Assembly: GCF_022899935.1 (NCBI RefSeq)
Contig: NZ_JALJCJ010000009.1
Location: 102,353 to 166,352 of the forward strand
DNA length: 64,000 nt
Direction: 5' to 3'
Source of the DNA: Shinella curvata
GTDB lineage: Bacteria > Pseudomonadota > Alphaproteobacteria > Rhizobiales > Rhizobiaceae
This document shows, in pieces, positions 25,335-35,169 of this stretch. A program made the position numbers and the translations under genes. Below the pieces are notes generated by a model, which saw only the letters and a program-made list of their open reading frames with translations, did not search any database and was not told the origin of the DNA. Every line of letters starts with the position of its first letter. The stretch's first letter is position 1.

Positions 25335-25359
25335 AACGCCCGCGCTATCGCTTCGTTCC
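25335..25359 (-). promoter_or_regulatory. consensus EcfG-type stress promoter
   Basis: Minus strand: GGAAC (25359-25355), 16-base spacer, CGTT (25338-25335), a full match to GGAAC-N16-cGTT, 39 bases before the catalase-like gene. It could drive the whole run down to 18033. Confidence 0.8.
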
Positions 25360-25471
25360 GTGACAGAGCGCTGCCAGGTCCCTCGGTGCAAGAGCGGGTG
25401 ATAGAGAAAGACATGCAGCGAGATGCGACAGGGAAACACGGTCGCCGCATCACAGAAGGGACGTGACCTCG

Positions 25472-25963
25472 TCAGTGCCATATCTGAAGCAGGGGACCAT
25501 CATGCCCGTGAACCGGATCGGCTTTCGGGAGAGATACCGAGGCAATCCGGGCAAGCATCCCGTCTGTGGCTGCCGATGTCTGTATGTCCGCGTGCTGACC
25601 CGGCGGGTAGGCACCCACAACTTTGAAGTCGGACGAACAGGCAAGATTTCGGTGGCCGGTTCCGGCCGGAAGGATCAGGCAATCGCTGCGGCCAACATCA
25701 AATTTACGGCCCCCGGGGCCCCCGATCAGCAACGTGGCGGTTCCGCTCGCAACGCCCAGAACCTCATGTGCTCCGGTATGATAATGCTGGTAGTCGAAGA
25801 CGCCGTCGGTCCAGATACCCGTCCAGCCGTTCCCGGCGAAAACGGTCGCAAAATCACCGGGGAGATCAAGTCTCTGGTAAAAGACCACGGGGAGGCGTGG
25901 ATTATTCGGCACCCAACCGCTTGCCTCGAAGGTAATCTCCTCAACATGCATCGACATCTTCAC
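25472..25963 (-). CDS. cupin-domain protein (YjlB-like)
   Basis: 163 residues. Core cupin barrel with metal-ligand motif YQHYHTGAHEVLGVASGTATLLIGG (about 58-82, His-x-His with following Glu) and the second motif LILPAGTGHRN (about 95-105). The arrangement is like Bacillus YjlB. Enzyme activity unknown. ATG overlaps the stop of the 97-residue gene upstream by four bases. Confidence 0.75.
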   Translation of the reverse strand: MKMSMHVEEITFEASGWVPNNPRLPVVFYQRLDLPGDFATVFAGNGWTGIWTDGVFDYQHYHTGAHEVLGVASGTATLLIGGPGGRKFDVGRSDCLILPAGTGHRNLACSSDFKVVGAYPPGQHADIQTSAATDGMLARIASVSLPKADPVHGHDGPLLQIWH

Positions 25964-26253
25964 TCGGCATTCGACACGTCTGCGTCATCATTGAGTGATG
26001 GCAGAAAGGTCTCGACATCTCGTCGCTCGCGATCAGACAGGGTGGCGATTTTTTCTTTCCAAAACTTTTCGGCTTCCACTGGATCGCCTTCCCAGTCCCG
26101 GGAAGACCCAATGTTGTCGTCGATCACGGCAACGCGGCGTCCCCCAAGCCGGCGGTATTCGTCTGCAAGTGTCTTGGATGCGTTTTCCATGGACTTCTCA
26201 AGCCTCGCATTATCGTCAACCAAAAACGAACCCCGTGGCCGTTCGTTCCGCAT
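25960..26253 (-). CDS. small charged helical protein, unknown function
   Basis: 97 residues, rich in Arg, Asp and Glu: ASKTLADEYRRLGGRRVAVIDDNIGSS and AEKFWKEKIATLSDRERRDVE. No family recognised. Coupled to the cupin gene. Diverges from the large hybrid kinase gene with only 66 bases between them, so both are controlled from the same short region. Confidence 0.6.
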   Translation of the reverse strand: MRNERPRGSFLVDDNARLEKSMENASKTLADEYRRLGGRRVAVIDDNIGSSRDWEGDPVEAEKFWKEKIATLSDRERRDVETFLPSLNDDADVSNAE

Positions 26254-26319
26254 GTCGCTTGCCGATGATAATTCATCGCTTTACGAAAGACGGCAGAACA
26301 AGAACGAGACGAGACGCGC

Positions 26320-29300
26320 GTGACCAATTCTAACGATCCGAGCCGAAAGATCACCGACAGCCTTAGCGCAGCCCAGGCGGCCGGCGGTATCGGTACGTTT
26401 GTTATCGACGTTCAGACCGACATGATCTCGGCGACACCGGAATTCTCCAGTCTCTATGGTCTCGACCATCTGGAAAACCGTCCCGCGACAGATTTCGAGG
26501 CGGTCGTCTTGTCCGACGATGAGCATTTCATGTCTCACCCCGATAACCGTAAAGCGGGAGATGCGGCAACCGAGGTTGAGTATCGCATTCGCAAGGCGGG
26601 TAGCGGCGAAGTCCGATGGATTGCTCGCAAGGGGGAATTTGAACGTGATGCTGACGGCAACCCGGTTCGGTTTATCGGTGTCGCCCGCGACGTAACTGCC
26701 AGAAGGACTTCGGAGAACAGTCTTCGAAAGGCGCAGCAGAAGCTCGCACTGGCGCTTGATGCGACAGGGGTTGGGACGTTTGACTATGATCTCGTAAACG
26801 ATGTCCTTGAGTGGGACGAGAGATGCCGCGAGCTGTTCGGTTTACCGCCGGACGCCGCAGTATCGTACGAGGCGTTTCTGATGGGCTTGCACTCCGAGGA
26901 CCGTGAAAAGATCGATCTCGCCGTGAAGGCGGCTGTCAGCGCCGATGGGGACGGGGAGTACGACGTCACTTACCGGACGGTTGGCGTTGTCGATGGGACG
27001 GTGCGCTGGGTCGCGGCAAAAGGCCGTACGTTCTTCGAACACGGAAAGGCAGTACGCTTCATTGGGACCGTGCGCGACGTCACGAAGGCGCGAGAAGAGG
27101 AACTCGCGCATCGCCATACGGAAGAGCGGTATCGACTTGCCAGCCGCGCGACCAACGATGCAATCTGGGATTGGGATTTCTCTTCCAACTACGTCCTATG
27201 GAATGAAGCCCTCACCGCCGCATATGGGCACCCGCTGGAAGAGGTCGAACCAACGGGGCAATGGTGGATCGAGCATATCCACCCAGAAGATCGTGCCCGG
27301 ATCGACACATCCATTCATGCGGCCATTGACGGCGCCAGCACCGACTGGGCCGATGAATACCGGTTTCGTCGGCGTGACGGATCCTACGCGCCTGTTTTGG
27401 ACAGGGGACACATCATCCGTGATGAGGGCGGCAAGCCGCTGCGCATGATCGGCGCCATGCTTGACCTGACGAAGGCGCACGATGCTGAAGTGGCGCTGCG
27501 CGAAAGCGAGTTGCGCTATCGCAGCCTCTTCTCCTCGCTCGATGAAGGCCTTTGCATTATCGAGTTTCGGGACGGACCTCATGGCCCCCTAAGTGACTAT
27601 GTCCATCTGGAATACAACGAGGCCTATCAGCGGCAGGCCGGTGTCTCCGGAATAATCGGCAAGACAGTAAGGGAAACATTTCCGCAGGAGGCCGGCAAGT
27701 GGATCGACTTTTATCGGCCAGTCCTAGAGACGGGGCAGCCGCGTCGGCTCGAGCTTGCATTCGATGAGACGGGCAAGATTCTTGATGTCGGTGCGTTTCG
27801 CGTAGAGCCGGCGACACGCCGGCAGATCGCCGTCGTGTGCCAGGACGTGACCGCACGCCGAAAAGCCGAGATTGCTCTACAGGAGATGAACGAGACCCTC
27901 GAGCGCCGCGTGGCCGAGAGGACTGCTGATCGTGATCGCATGTGGCGGCTGTCAACGGACATCATGCTTGTCGCGGAACTGAATGCGAAGATCACCGCGG
28001 TCAATCCTGCTTGGTCCATAGTTTTTGGATGGGAGGAAAGCGATCTGGTCGGTCGATCCTTCCTCGACCTCATTCACCCGGACGACAAGGACGCTACGCT
28101 CGCCGAGGTCGCAAAGCTTGGCCAGGGCGTCACGACGTTCTCGTTCGAGAACCGGTATCAGGGGCGGGACGGAAGCTACCGGACGATTTCCTGGACAGCC
28201 GTTCCCGACGAAAGCTTCATTCATGCTGTCGGGCGTGACGTAACCGAGGAACGGCACGCTGCTGTCGTCTTGAGGCAGACTGAGGCTGCGCTGCAGCAGG
28301 CCCAAAAGATGGAAGCGATCGGTAACCTGACGGGCGGTGTGGCTCATGATTTCAACAACCTCCTTCAGGTGGTTGCCGGCAACCTCCAGCTTCTCGCCCG
28401 GGATCTGAATGGGAATGACCAGGCGCAACGTCGTGTCTCGAATGCGCTGGCGGGTGTGGATCGCGGGGCGAAACTCGCGTCGCAGCTCTTGGCCTTCGGC
28501 CGCCGTCAGGCTCTCGATCCGCGCGTCCTGAATATTGGTCGATTAGTGCGCGGAATGGACGAGATGTTGCGCAGGACAATCGGCGAGGGGGTCGAGGTCG
28601 AAACGATCGTCTCCGGCGGCCTGTGGAACACACTGGTCGATCCGATGCAGATCGAGAACGCGATCCTCAATCTGGCAATCAATGCGCGCGACGCGATGGA
28701 TGGGTTCGGTAAGCTCACCATTGAGGTCGGCAATGCCTATATCGACGATGCGTATGCACGGCTTCATCAGGAGGTCGAGCCCGGCCAGTATGTCGCTCTC
28801 TCGGTAACGGACACGGGGACTGGCATGCCGCCTGAGCTGATCGAAAAGGTTTTCGAGCCATTCTTCTCCACCAAGGCGGAAGGGAAGGGGACGGGTCTCG
28901 GTCTTTCCATGGTTTACGGTTTCGTCAAGCAGACCGGCGGACATGTTAAAATTTACAGCGAAGTCGGCCAGGGCACCACGATCAGGATGTATCTGCCTCG
29001 ATCAACCGGCCAGGAGGATCTTCAAGTCACGATCTCGGACGGGCCCGTCGAAGGTGGCCCGGAGACCATTCTCGTTGCCGAAGACGACGAGGGCGTTCGT
29101 GCGACTGTCGTCGAAATTCTTCAGGAACTGGGCTACCGCGTCCTGAAGGCCCCGGATGCCAGCGCTGCCCTGACCATACTGGAAAGCGGCATGCCGATCG
29201 ACATGTTGTTCACCGATGTGGTGATGCCCGGACCGTTGAAGAGCGCAGAACTCGCTCGCAAGGCAAAGGAGCGGCTTCCCAACATCGCCGTCCTGTTCAC

Positions 29301-29862
29301 CTCAGGTTACACCGAAAATTCTATCGTCCATGGTGGACGACTTGATCCCGGTGTTCAGCTCCTTTCAAAACCTTATACCCGGGAAGCTCTGGCAAGAAAG
29401 ATCCGCCACCTTCTGAACAATGAAATGCAGACGGTAATCTCGGGTGAGTGGGCAGGAAGCAAAGACGATCGCAGCCGTGACGATGCCGGCGATGCCGCGG
29501 GGGACTCGGTTGGAAACCAGCGTGTGCTGCTGGTGGAAGACAATGCTCTCATCCGCATGTCCGATGCGGATATGGTCGCTGATCTGGGATACACCGTGTT
29601 GGAGGCTGAGTCGGCCGAAGAGGCACTGCTGATCCTGGAAAAGGACGGCGTCGATATTCTCGTGACCGACCTCGGACTTCCCGGCCTGTCCGGCGAGGAG
29701 CTTGCTTGGGAGGTGCGACGCCGCTGGCCGCATATCGGAATCGTGTTTTCAACCGGCATGAATGAGGCGCCGTCATTGGACAGCGGGCCTAAAGCCGTGC
29801 TGCTGCGAAAGCCGCATGGCCCCGACGAGCTGAAAGCCGCCCTTGAGGCCGTTTCGCTGTAG
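26320..29862 (+). CDS. hybrid sensor histidine kinase: five PAS, HisKA, HATPase, two receivers
   Basis: 1180 residues from a GTG start, no transmembrane segment, so a cytoplasmic sensor. PAS/PAC units lie at about 15-130, 140-260, 270-390, 395-515 and 545-655 (PAC ends such as [12 protein letters not shown] and [12 protein letters not shown]), a short coiled coil links 515-545. HisKA has phospho-acceptor His in [12 protein letters not shown] near 676; N box [10 protein letters not shown] near 783, G box [11 protein letters not shown] near 860. Receiver 1 begins [10 protein letters not shown] near 917 with Asp in LFTDVVMPG; receiver 2 begins [10 protein letters not shown] near 1068 with Asp in LVTDLGLPG. 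The signal is unknown. Confidence 0.92.
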   Translation: MTNSNDPSRKITDSLSAAQAAGGIGTFVIDVQTDMISATPEFSSLYGLDHLENRPATDFEAVVLSDDEHFMSHPDNRKAGDAATEVEYRIRKAGSGEVRWIARKGEFERDADGNPVRFIGVARDVTARRTSENSLRKAQQKLALALDATGVGTFDYDLVNDVLEWDERCRELFGLPPDAAVSYEAFLMGLHSEDREKIDLAVKAAVSADGDGEYDVTYRTVGVVDGTVRWVAAKGRTFFEHGKAVRFIGTVRDVTKAREEELAHRHTEERYRLASRATNDAIWDWDFSSNYVLWNEALTAAYGHPLEEVEPTGQWWIEHIHPEDRARIDTSIHAAIDGASTDWADEYRFRRRDGSYAPVLDRGHIIRDEGGKPLRMIGAMLDLTKAHDAEVALRESELRYRSLFSSLDEGLCIIEFRDGPHGPLSDYVHLEYNEAYQRQAGVSGIIGKTVRETFPQEAGKWIDFYRPVLETGQPRRLELAFDETGKILDVGAFRVEPATRRQIAVVCQDVTARRKAEIALQEMNETLERRVAERTADRDRMWRLSTDIMLVAELNAKITAVNPAWSIVFGWEESDLVGRSFLDLIHPDDKDATLAEVAKLGQGVTTFSFENRYQGRDGSYRTISWTAVPDESFIHAVGRDVTEERHAAVVLRQTEAALQQAQKMEAIGNLTGGVAHDFNNLLQVVAGNLQLLARDLNGNDQAQRRVSNALAGVDRGAKLASQLLAFGRRQALDPRVLNIGRLVRGMDEMLRRTIGEGVEVETIVSGGLWNTLVDPMQIENAILNLAINARDAMDGFGKLTIEVGNAYIDDAYARLHQEVEPGQYVALSVTDTGTGMPPELIEKVFEPFFSTKAEGKGTGLGLSMVYGFVKQTGGHVKIYSEVGQGTTIRMYLPRSTGQEDLQVTISDGPVEGGPETILVAEDDEGVRATVVEILQELGYRVLKAPDASAALTILESGMPIDMLFTDVVMPGPLKSAELARKAKERLPNIAVLFTSGYTENSIVHGGRLDPGVQLLSKPYTREALARKIRHLLNNEMQTVISGEWAGSKDDRSRDDAGDAAGDSVGNQRVLLVEDNALIRMSDADMVADLGYTVLEAESAEEALLILEKDGVDILVTDLGLPGLSGEELAWEVRRRWPHIGIVFSTGMNEAPSLDSGPKAVLLRKPHGPDELKAALEAVSL

Positions 29863-29977
29863 ACGTAATTGGTGAGCGCGATGCTCGGCATTGTGCTTTC
29901 TCGTCGCCGCCGCTTTCTTTGCTGACGCCGATCACTCAGCCGAGGTGCGTGACGCGGCCGCGAAAAGCAGGAGCGAC

Positions 29978-30378
29978 ATGAGAAAAGTGAGCTGTCGATG
30001 CGGCGCTTTGAGTGTCTTCTGCGAAGAGGAGCCGCTTCGGGTTTTGGTTTGCCATTGTCTTGAATGTCAACGGCGGACAGGGAGTGCCTTCGGCGTTCAG
30101 GCAAGGTTCCGTGAACCTTTGTGTCCCTGGAAGGCGAGCATAGGGATTTCGAGCATGTCGGCGACAGCGGCTAATGGGCGCGCTACCTCTTCTGCCCGAC
30201 CTGCGGGTCGACCATCGCTTACAGGAACGAGGATGCGCCAGGCGTCGTTACCGTGCTTGCTGGCGCTTTCGCAGATCCTGACTTCCCCGTGCCCGAGCGA
30301 TCCATCTTCGAACGTAGCCAGCACCATTGGGTGCAGATCGACGGAGCTGGTGTCCAGCACCTGCCGGACGGCCAATAG
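29978..30378 (+). pseudogene. broken GFA/CENP-V-family gene
   Basis: The first frame reads MRKVSCRCGALSVFCEE and VCHCLECQRRTGSAFG, the zinc-binding start of the glutathione-dependent formaldehyde-activating family, then runs into unrelated sequence. From about 30130 another frame continues the family (SLEGEHRDFEHVGDSG), meets an in-frame TAA near 30170, and goes on as RYLFCPTCGSTIAYRNEDAP to FERSQHHWVQIDGAG and a stop at 30376-30378. At least one frameshift and one stop therefore split it. AGGAGCGAC precedes the ATG. Confidence 0.85.
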
Positions 30379-30421
30379 GAAGAACGATTGAGACTAGTGG
30401 CGTATAGATCGCGTTCCTCTT

Positions 30422-30447
30422 GGAACCAGAGCTTCTCGTCGGCCGTT
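30422..30447 (+). promoter_or_regulatory. EcfG-type stress promoter
   Basis: GGAAC (30422-30426), 17-base spacer, CGTT (30444-30447), 30 bases before the ATG at 30477. Confidence 0.75.
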
Positions 30448-30476
30448 TTTTCACTCTTAACAAAGGAGCGAAATCG

Positions 30477-30959
30477 ATGTCGACAAACGAAGATGACAAC
30501 GGCAAGGTGTGGGATTTGGCCGAGAAGATCGGCTTTTGCATGCTGACGACGCAGGCCGGTATGGATTTGAAGGCGCGTCCGATGTCAGCGTATGCTGAGA
30601 GGATCGACAACGCATTCTATTTCCTGACCGACGTGGCGAGCCACAAGGACGACGAGATATCCCGCCATCCGAATGTCTGCCTGGCCTTTGCCGATTCCAA
30701 AGGCCAGAAATACGTTTCGATCTCCGGGACGGCTGAGGTCCAGAACGATCGGGAGAAAATACGCGATCTCTGGGCAACGCCCGCCAAGGCGTGGTGGGAT
30801 GATGCCGACGATCCGTCGATCCGGATATTGAAAGTCACGCCGTCGTCGGCGGAGTACTGGGATAGCCCTGGCACGATGCTGAGCTACATCAAGATGGCGG
30901 CCGCCGCGGTGACCAGCGCAAAGCCCGACATGGGCGATAATGCCAAGGTCCAGATGTAG
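30477..30959 (+). CDS. general stress protein, pyridoxamine-phosphate-oxidase fold
   Basis: 160 residues. Split-barrel flavin-binding fold of the GSP26-like group: VWDLAEKIGFCMLTTQAG, KARPMSAYAERIDNAFYFLTD, SHKDDEISRHPNVCLAFAD and KYVSISGTAEVQND in order. Members bind FMN or related cofactors; the physiological reaction is mostly unknown. ATG at 30477 follows AAAGGAGCG and an EcfG-type promoter, which rules out the longer reading from 30420. Confidence 0.88.
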   Translation: MSTNEDDNGKVWDLAEKIGFCMLTTQAGMDLKARPMSAYAERIDNAFYFLTDVASHKDDEISRHPNVCLAFADSKGQKYVSISGTAEVQNDREKIRDLWATPAKAWWDDADDPSIRILKVTPSSAEYWDSPGTMLSYIKMAAAAVTSAKPDMGDNAKVQM

Positions 30960-31047
30960 TTCAAATTCCAGATTGCGGGCTCGGTAAGCCCGCAACTGGG
31001 CCGCCGGCATCCAAGCGCTGGCGCCCCAGGAAATTCCGAAAGCCACC

Positions 31048-31650
31048 ATGGAAGCCTTTGTTCAATCGATCATGCAAAAGCTCGGTCCATTCGGTATCGC
31101 GCTTCTGATGTTTTTGGAAAACATCTTTCCGCCGATACCCTCGGAACTGATCATGCCACTTGCCGGGTATCTTTCTACGCAAGGCGACATGAACATCCTC
31201 ATTGTCATCGGCGCAGGGACGATCGGTTCTCTGATCGGAACCTTGCCCTGGTATTACCTTGGCCGGCGGCTTGGGCATGACGGCGTCCGGAGGCTCGCCG
31301 AACGCCACGGTCGCTGGCTGACGATGCATCCATCCGATGTCGATGCCGCGACCGACAGATTCAAACGGCATGGCACCTCATCGGTTCTCGTCGGCCGGCT
31401 GATCCCGACAGTGCGGACGCTGATCTCGGTTCCCGCCGGCGTCGCCCGCATGCCGCTTGGGACATTCCTGATATTTTCGACCATCGGCACACTCGCCTGG
31501 ACTGCGGCGTTGGCACTTGCCGGCTATCTTCTCGGTCAGGCTTATTCCGTTGTTTCCGACTATGTCGATCCGATCTCGACCGCAGTGCTGGTCATTCTCG
31601 TTGCTGCCTATATCTACCGCGTCTGGACATTCGAGGAGGTGCGCGATTGA
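31048..31650 (+). CDS. DedA family membrane protein
   Basis: 200 residues with four to five hydrophobic segments. The DedA signature FLENIFPPIPSELIMPLAG is near residues 22-40 and the conserved Gly-rich SLIGTLPWYYLGRRLG near 56-71, with GRLIPTVRTLISVPAG near 117-132. DedA proteins act in the inner membrane; several are lipid scramblases or flippases. The next gene (mgtC) starts inside its last codons by a four-base overlap. Confidence 0.9.
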   Translation: MEAFVQSIMQKLGPFGIALLMFLENIFPPIPSELIMPLAGYLSTQGDMNILIVIGAGTIGSLIGTLPWYYLGRRLGHDGVRRLAERHGRWLTMHPSDVDAATDRFKRHGTSSVLVGRLIPTVRTLISVPAGVARMPLGTFLIFSTIGTLAWTAALALAGYLLGQAYSVVSDYVDPISTAVLVILVAAYIYRVWTFEEVRD

Positions 31651-32125
31651 ACGACTGGCTGGTCTCCATGGGGGTGGAGCTCAACATCATCCCACATCTG
31701 GTCGCCTTGCTCGCCGCTTATGTCCTCGCTCTACCCATTGGCTGGGATCGTGAACAGAACGAGCGCAGCGCGGGGCTGCGCACGTTCCCGCTTGTCGCCA
31801 TCGCCTCCTGCGGATTTATCCAGGCGACTGAGACGATTACCGTGGCAATGCGGAAGCGACAGCCCGGATCGTCGAGGGATTGATCAACGGCGTTGGCTTT
31901 ATCGGTGGCGGAGCAATTCTTGTCGGTAAGCTCGGCACACGGGGCACGGCGACAGCCGCCAGCATTTGGGCGACAGGCGCGATTGGCGTCGCTGTCGGCC
32001 TCGGCGCCTACGACACCGCGATCGTGCTTTCAATAGTTACCTTTGCCACACTTCGGATAATGACCAATTTCAAGTCCTCGAAGAACGAGCAGCACACTTC
32101 GCAGAGTGACAATAAGAACGACTGA
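31647..32125 (+). pseudogene. mgtC-family gene with a frameshift
   Basis: The reading frame from 31647 encodes the MgtC/SapB N terminus (LALPIGWDREQNERSAGLRTFPLVAIASCGF) and drifts off after ATETIT, stopping at 31881-31883. From about 31844 the next frame supplies the missing NAEATARIVEGLINGVGFIGG and the remaining membrane helices to 32125. The 479-base span is one base short of a multiple of three, which fits a single-base deletion near 31840. Coupled to dedA by overlap. It may be inactive, or a sequencing slip. Confidence 0.85.
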
Positions 32126-32146
32126 CTACGTGCAACCGAAATGGGC

Positions 32147-32172
32147 GGAACAAGCCTGACTCAATTCCGGTT
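32147..32172 (+). promoter_or_regulatory. EcfG-type stress promoter
   Basis: GGAAC (32147-32151), 17-base spacer, GGTT (32169-32172), 33 bases before the ATG at 32205. Confidence 0.6.
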
Positions 32173-32204
32173 CAACTGCCGCATCGAACGAGGACACCTG
32201 ATAT

Positions 32205-33422
32205 ATGGTCGCTGAACCCGCAAGAAAACGTGTCCTGGTCGCCGGGGCGAGTATTGCCGGCACTTCGGCTGCGTGGTGGCTCCAACGCCGCGGCTTTGAT
32301 GTGACCGTGGTCGAACGGCATCCGGGGTTCCGCGATGGCGGCCAGAACATCGATGTTAGGGGCGCCGGCCGTAAAGTTCTTGCCAAAATGGGCCTTGAGC
32401 AGGCGGTGAAAGACAATGGCACCGGCGAGGCCGGTATTCGTTTTGTCGACGAGCACGACAACGAAATCGCTGAGTTCGACGTTGAGGAACTCGGCCCGGA
32501 AGGGCCGACCGCTGAGCTTGAAATCCTTCGCGGCGATTTGGCCCGCATTCTATATGAGGCCTGCGGAGATGATGTGAGCTTCCGGTTCGGCGACGTCATC
32601 AAGGCTATCGAAGATGGGGCAGACGCCGCGAGCGTGATATTCGAAAGCGGGGCTCGAGAAGACTTCGATCTTGTTATTGTCGCTGAAGGTGTTGGCTCTT
32701 CTACGCGGGAACTGGTGTTTCAAGGGGAAAACGAGCCGCGCTGGCTAGACGTGACGATGGGTTACTTCACAATCCCGAAAGGCCAGAGCGATGATGACCA
32801 TTGCCGCATTTACACGGCTGGCGAGGGGCGGAGTATCTGGCTGAGGCCGGACAACAAGGGCACCACCCGCGCGATACTGGTTGTCCAGAAGGAAGCGGAC
32901 GGTGAAGATGAGCTTTCACCGGAACGGCAGAAAGCGTTCCTGGTCGATCTTTTCCGCGATGCGTGCTGGGAGGCCCCGCGCGTGTTGGCCGGCTTGGAGA
33001 CAACGAACGATCTCTATTTCGACGTCTTGCGACAGGTCAAAATGGATCGCTGGTCGAGCGGCCGCGTCGTTTTGACCGGCGATGCAGCTTGGTGTGCCAC
33101 CCCCATCGCAGGGATCGGCACGACACTCGCCATCGTCGGTGCTTACGTGCTGGCTGGCGAACTGTCGCAGGGGCCATCACTCCAGCATGCATTAAAACGG
33201 TATGATGAGATCATGCGTCCGTTCGTGGAGAAGGGGCAGGGTGTGCCAAAGGTCGCGCCGAAAATGCTTCAGCCGCAAACCCGTTTCGGAGTTGCGCTTC
33301 AGCACGCGGTTCTACGGGTAGCCGCAGCACCAGGGATAAAGCAGATCGCAACGAAGCTGTTCATATCGGGTGCTGACGAGATTGAACTTCCGGATTACGC
33401 AAGTGTTTATCCAAGAAACTAA
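32205..33422 (+). CDS. FAD-dependent aromatic-ring-type monooxygenase
   Basis: 405 residues of the p-hydroxybenzoate-hydroxylase-like flavoprotein family. FAD dinucleotide motif VLVAGASIAGTSAAWWL near residue 10, acidic VVER ending strand two, the DG-type motif VIVAEGVGSSTRE near 160, and the FAD pyrophosphate motif VLTGDAAWCATPIAGIGT near 288-305. No signal or membrane anchor. Substrate unknown; TetX-like and other small-molecule hydroxylases share the layout. Stress promoter upstream. Confidence 0.85.
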   Translation: MVAEPARKRVLVAGASIAGTSAAWWLQRRGFDVTVVERHPGFRDGGQNIDVRGAGRKVLAKMGLEQAVKDNGTGEAGIRFVDEHDNEIAEFDVEELGPEGPTAELEILRGDLARILYEACGDDVSFRFGDVIKAIEDGADAASVIFESGAREDFDLVIVAEGVGSSTRELVFQGENEPRWLDVTMGYFTIPKGQSDDDHCRIYTAGEGRSIWLRPDNKGTTRAILVVQKEADGEDELSPERQKAFLVDLFRDACWEAPRVLAGLETTNDLYFDVLRQVKMDRWSSGRVVLTGDAAWCATPIAGIGTTLAIVGAYVLAGELSQGPSLQHALKRYDEIMRPFVEKGQGVPKVAPKMLQPQTRFGVALQHAVLRVAAAPGIKQIATKLFISGADEIELPDYASVYPRN

Positions 33423-33639
33423 AAAATGCACACCCATCAGAAGTTTACGTTTTCCTCTATGGACGCCGAAGGTTCGATTCCGTTTTAAGACCATGGTGTT
33501 TCGTAAGAAGTCTCCCGGGTGGTTCACATTCATGGAAGCTCTTGCGCCGAGCTTGCAGATAGCGATCCCGGCATTCCTCAAGAGCATGAAATCAAAAAGG
33601 TTGTACAATTGCGGCCGGATCGTCCGAGATCGTCGGATT

Positions 33640-35157
33640 TCATTGGCAGTCTAAAGGCATTCGGAAGATAAAGGATGTCGACGCGTCGTCGGACGTTGCG
33701 TTGAGGGTTCCACCATGCGCCTTTGCAATTTCGCTCGCGATATAAAGCCCGAGCCCGAGCCCTTGCTTGCGCGAGTTTTCTTCTCCGCGAGAAAATGGCT
33801 GAAACAGCCGCTTCATGATGGCCTCCGGGATCCTCGTGCCGCCGTTGCGTATTTCGAGCTCGAACAGATCGCCTTCCGTCTTGGCGGAAAGCGTGATGGG
33901 CTTATCGCTTGCGCCATGCGTGATGGCATTCCCGAGGAGATTGGAAACCATTTGCTCCAACCTAGCGTGGTCCACATTAACAGGCCGATGCACATCAAAG
34001 TCAGTTGCGATAAGCCGCTCAGGATGCGCGACCAGTATTTCGTTGACGATTCTTGCGAGGAGCGGTTCGACGCGACCACCCTTCGTTATATTGAGGGAAA
34101 TACCGTCTCCAAGACGCCCGCGAGCGAGATCCAGCAGATCGTCTATCAGGCTGCTCATGCGCTGTACGCTTCCGCCCATAAGGCGCAAGACCCGTGTCGT
34201 ACGCTGGTCGGTCGCGTCTTTTGAAATCACCCGCAAACCGGCCGACATGGACGCGAGCGGGTTCCGCAGGTCGTGGCCGAGCACAGCAATGAACTGCTCC
34301 CGTTCGTGCGCTATTCCGGCTAGCTCGTCGTTGGCTTGTTGCAATTTGTCGCGCACCTGCCTGGCGTCGGTGACGTCGTACACGACCCCGACGTAGCGCT
34401 GGCCTGCAGAATCAACGTCATCGACGTATTCGCCGCGACGCGTTAACCATCGCTCCTGATTGTTATCGGCGCGTCTTATTCGAAATTCACGGCTGCTGAC
34501 GTCCTGGTGGTCATCGGGAAAGCTAAGATCGATTATCCTTCTATCGTCGGGATGAATGAGTTCATTCAAGGTGGCAACCGGAATCACCCGAGCGGGGTGA
34601 AGCCCGAACAAACGGCAGAATTGTTCTGAGACGGTGATCGTCGCCCATCCCACCCTGTGCTCGAACGTGCCGATACCTCCAGCAGTCTGAGCAACACGAA
34701 GCTCCTCGGTGATCCGCTTTTGTTCCGTAACGTCGACCAGATTACCGACGAACATCGTCGGGTTGCCATCCTCATCGAATATCGCGCGGCCATTGGCGTG
34801 GACCCACCTGTACCCGCCATCGTCTTTCAACAGCCTGTAGTCTTTGGAGAAAATCTCAGAGCCCGCCATGATCCCTGCAACGGCAAGCTTTACCCGCTTC
34901 AGGTCATCAGGATGGATCGAGTTGAAGAAGCAGTTTGTCGATGTACCGTCTGTAAGTGCGACAGCATCCTGCCTCGTGATTGCCGCGAACCGAGCATCAG
35001 CCACCAGCCGGTCGCGTCGAATATCCCATTCCCAGGCACACGGCGCTCCGGCGACATCGAGAGCGAGTTCCAGTTGCCGGCGCGCGACGACGATATCATC
35101 TCGCATGCGCTCAAGCTCGGACTGGCCGCTACCGCCAGGTTTTTTGATGATCGACAA
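33640..35157 (-). CDS. PAS sensor histidine kinase
   Basis: 505 residues, soluble. A short coiled coil (8-25), PAS/PAC 1 (about 25-145, ending MFVGNLVDVTEQKR), PAS/PAC 2 (about 150-270, YVGVVYDVTDAR), a second coiled coil, HisKA with phospho-acceptor His in FIAVLGHDLRNPLASM near 297, and a HATPase domain with N box LLGNAITHGA and G box GLGLGLYIASEIAKAHGG. Last gene of the chemosensory operon, 12 bases behind cheC, which suggests crosstalk with the CheY/CheC pair. Confidence 0.9.
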   Translation of the reverse strand: MSIIKKPGGSGQSELERMRDDIVVARRQLELALDVAGAPCAWEWDIRRDRLVADARFAAITRQDAVALTDGTSTNCFFNSIHPDDLKRVKLAVAGIMAGSEIFSKDYRLLKDDGGYRWVHANGRAIFDEDGNPTMFVGNLVDVTEQKRITEELRVAQTAGGIGTFEHRVGWATITVSEQFCRLFGLHPARVIPVATLNELIHPDDRRIIDLSFPDDHQDVSSREFRIRRADNNQERWLTRRGEYVDDVDSAGQRYVGVVYDVTDARQVRDKLQQANDELAGIAHEREQFIAVLGHDLRNPLASMSAGLRVISKDATDQRTTRVLRLMGGSVQRMSSLIDDLLDLARGRLGDGISLNITKGGRVEPLLARIVNEILVAHPERLIATDFDVHRPVNVDHARLEQMVSNLLGNAITHGASDKPITLSAKTEGDLFELEIRNGGTRIPEAIMKRLFQPFSRGEENSRKQGLGLGLYIASEIAKAHGGTLNATSDDASTSFIFRMPLDCQ

Positions 35158-35169
35158 CGATTTCCCCGT

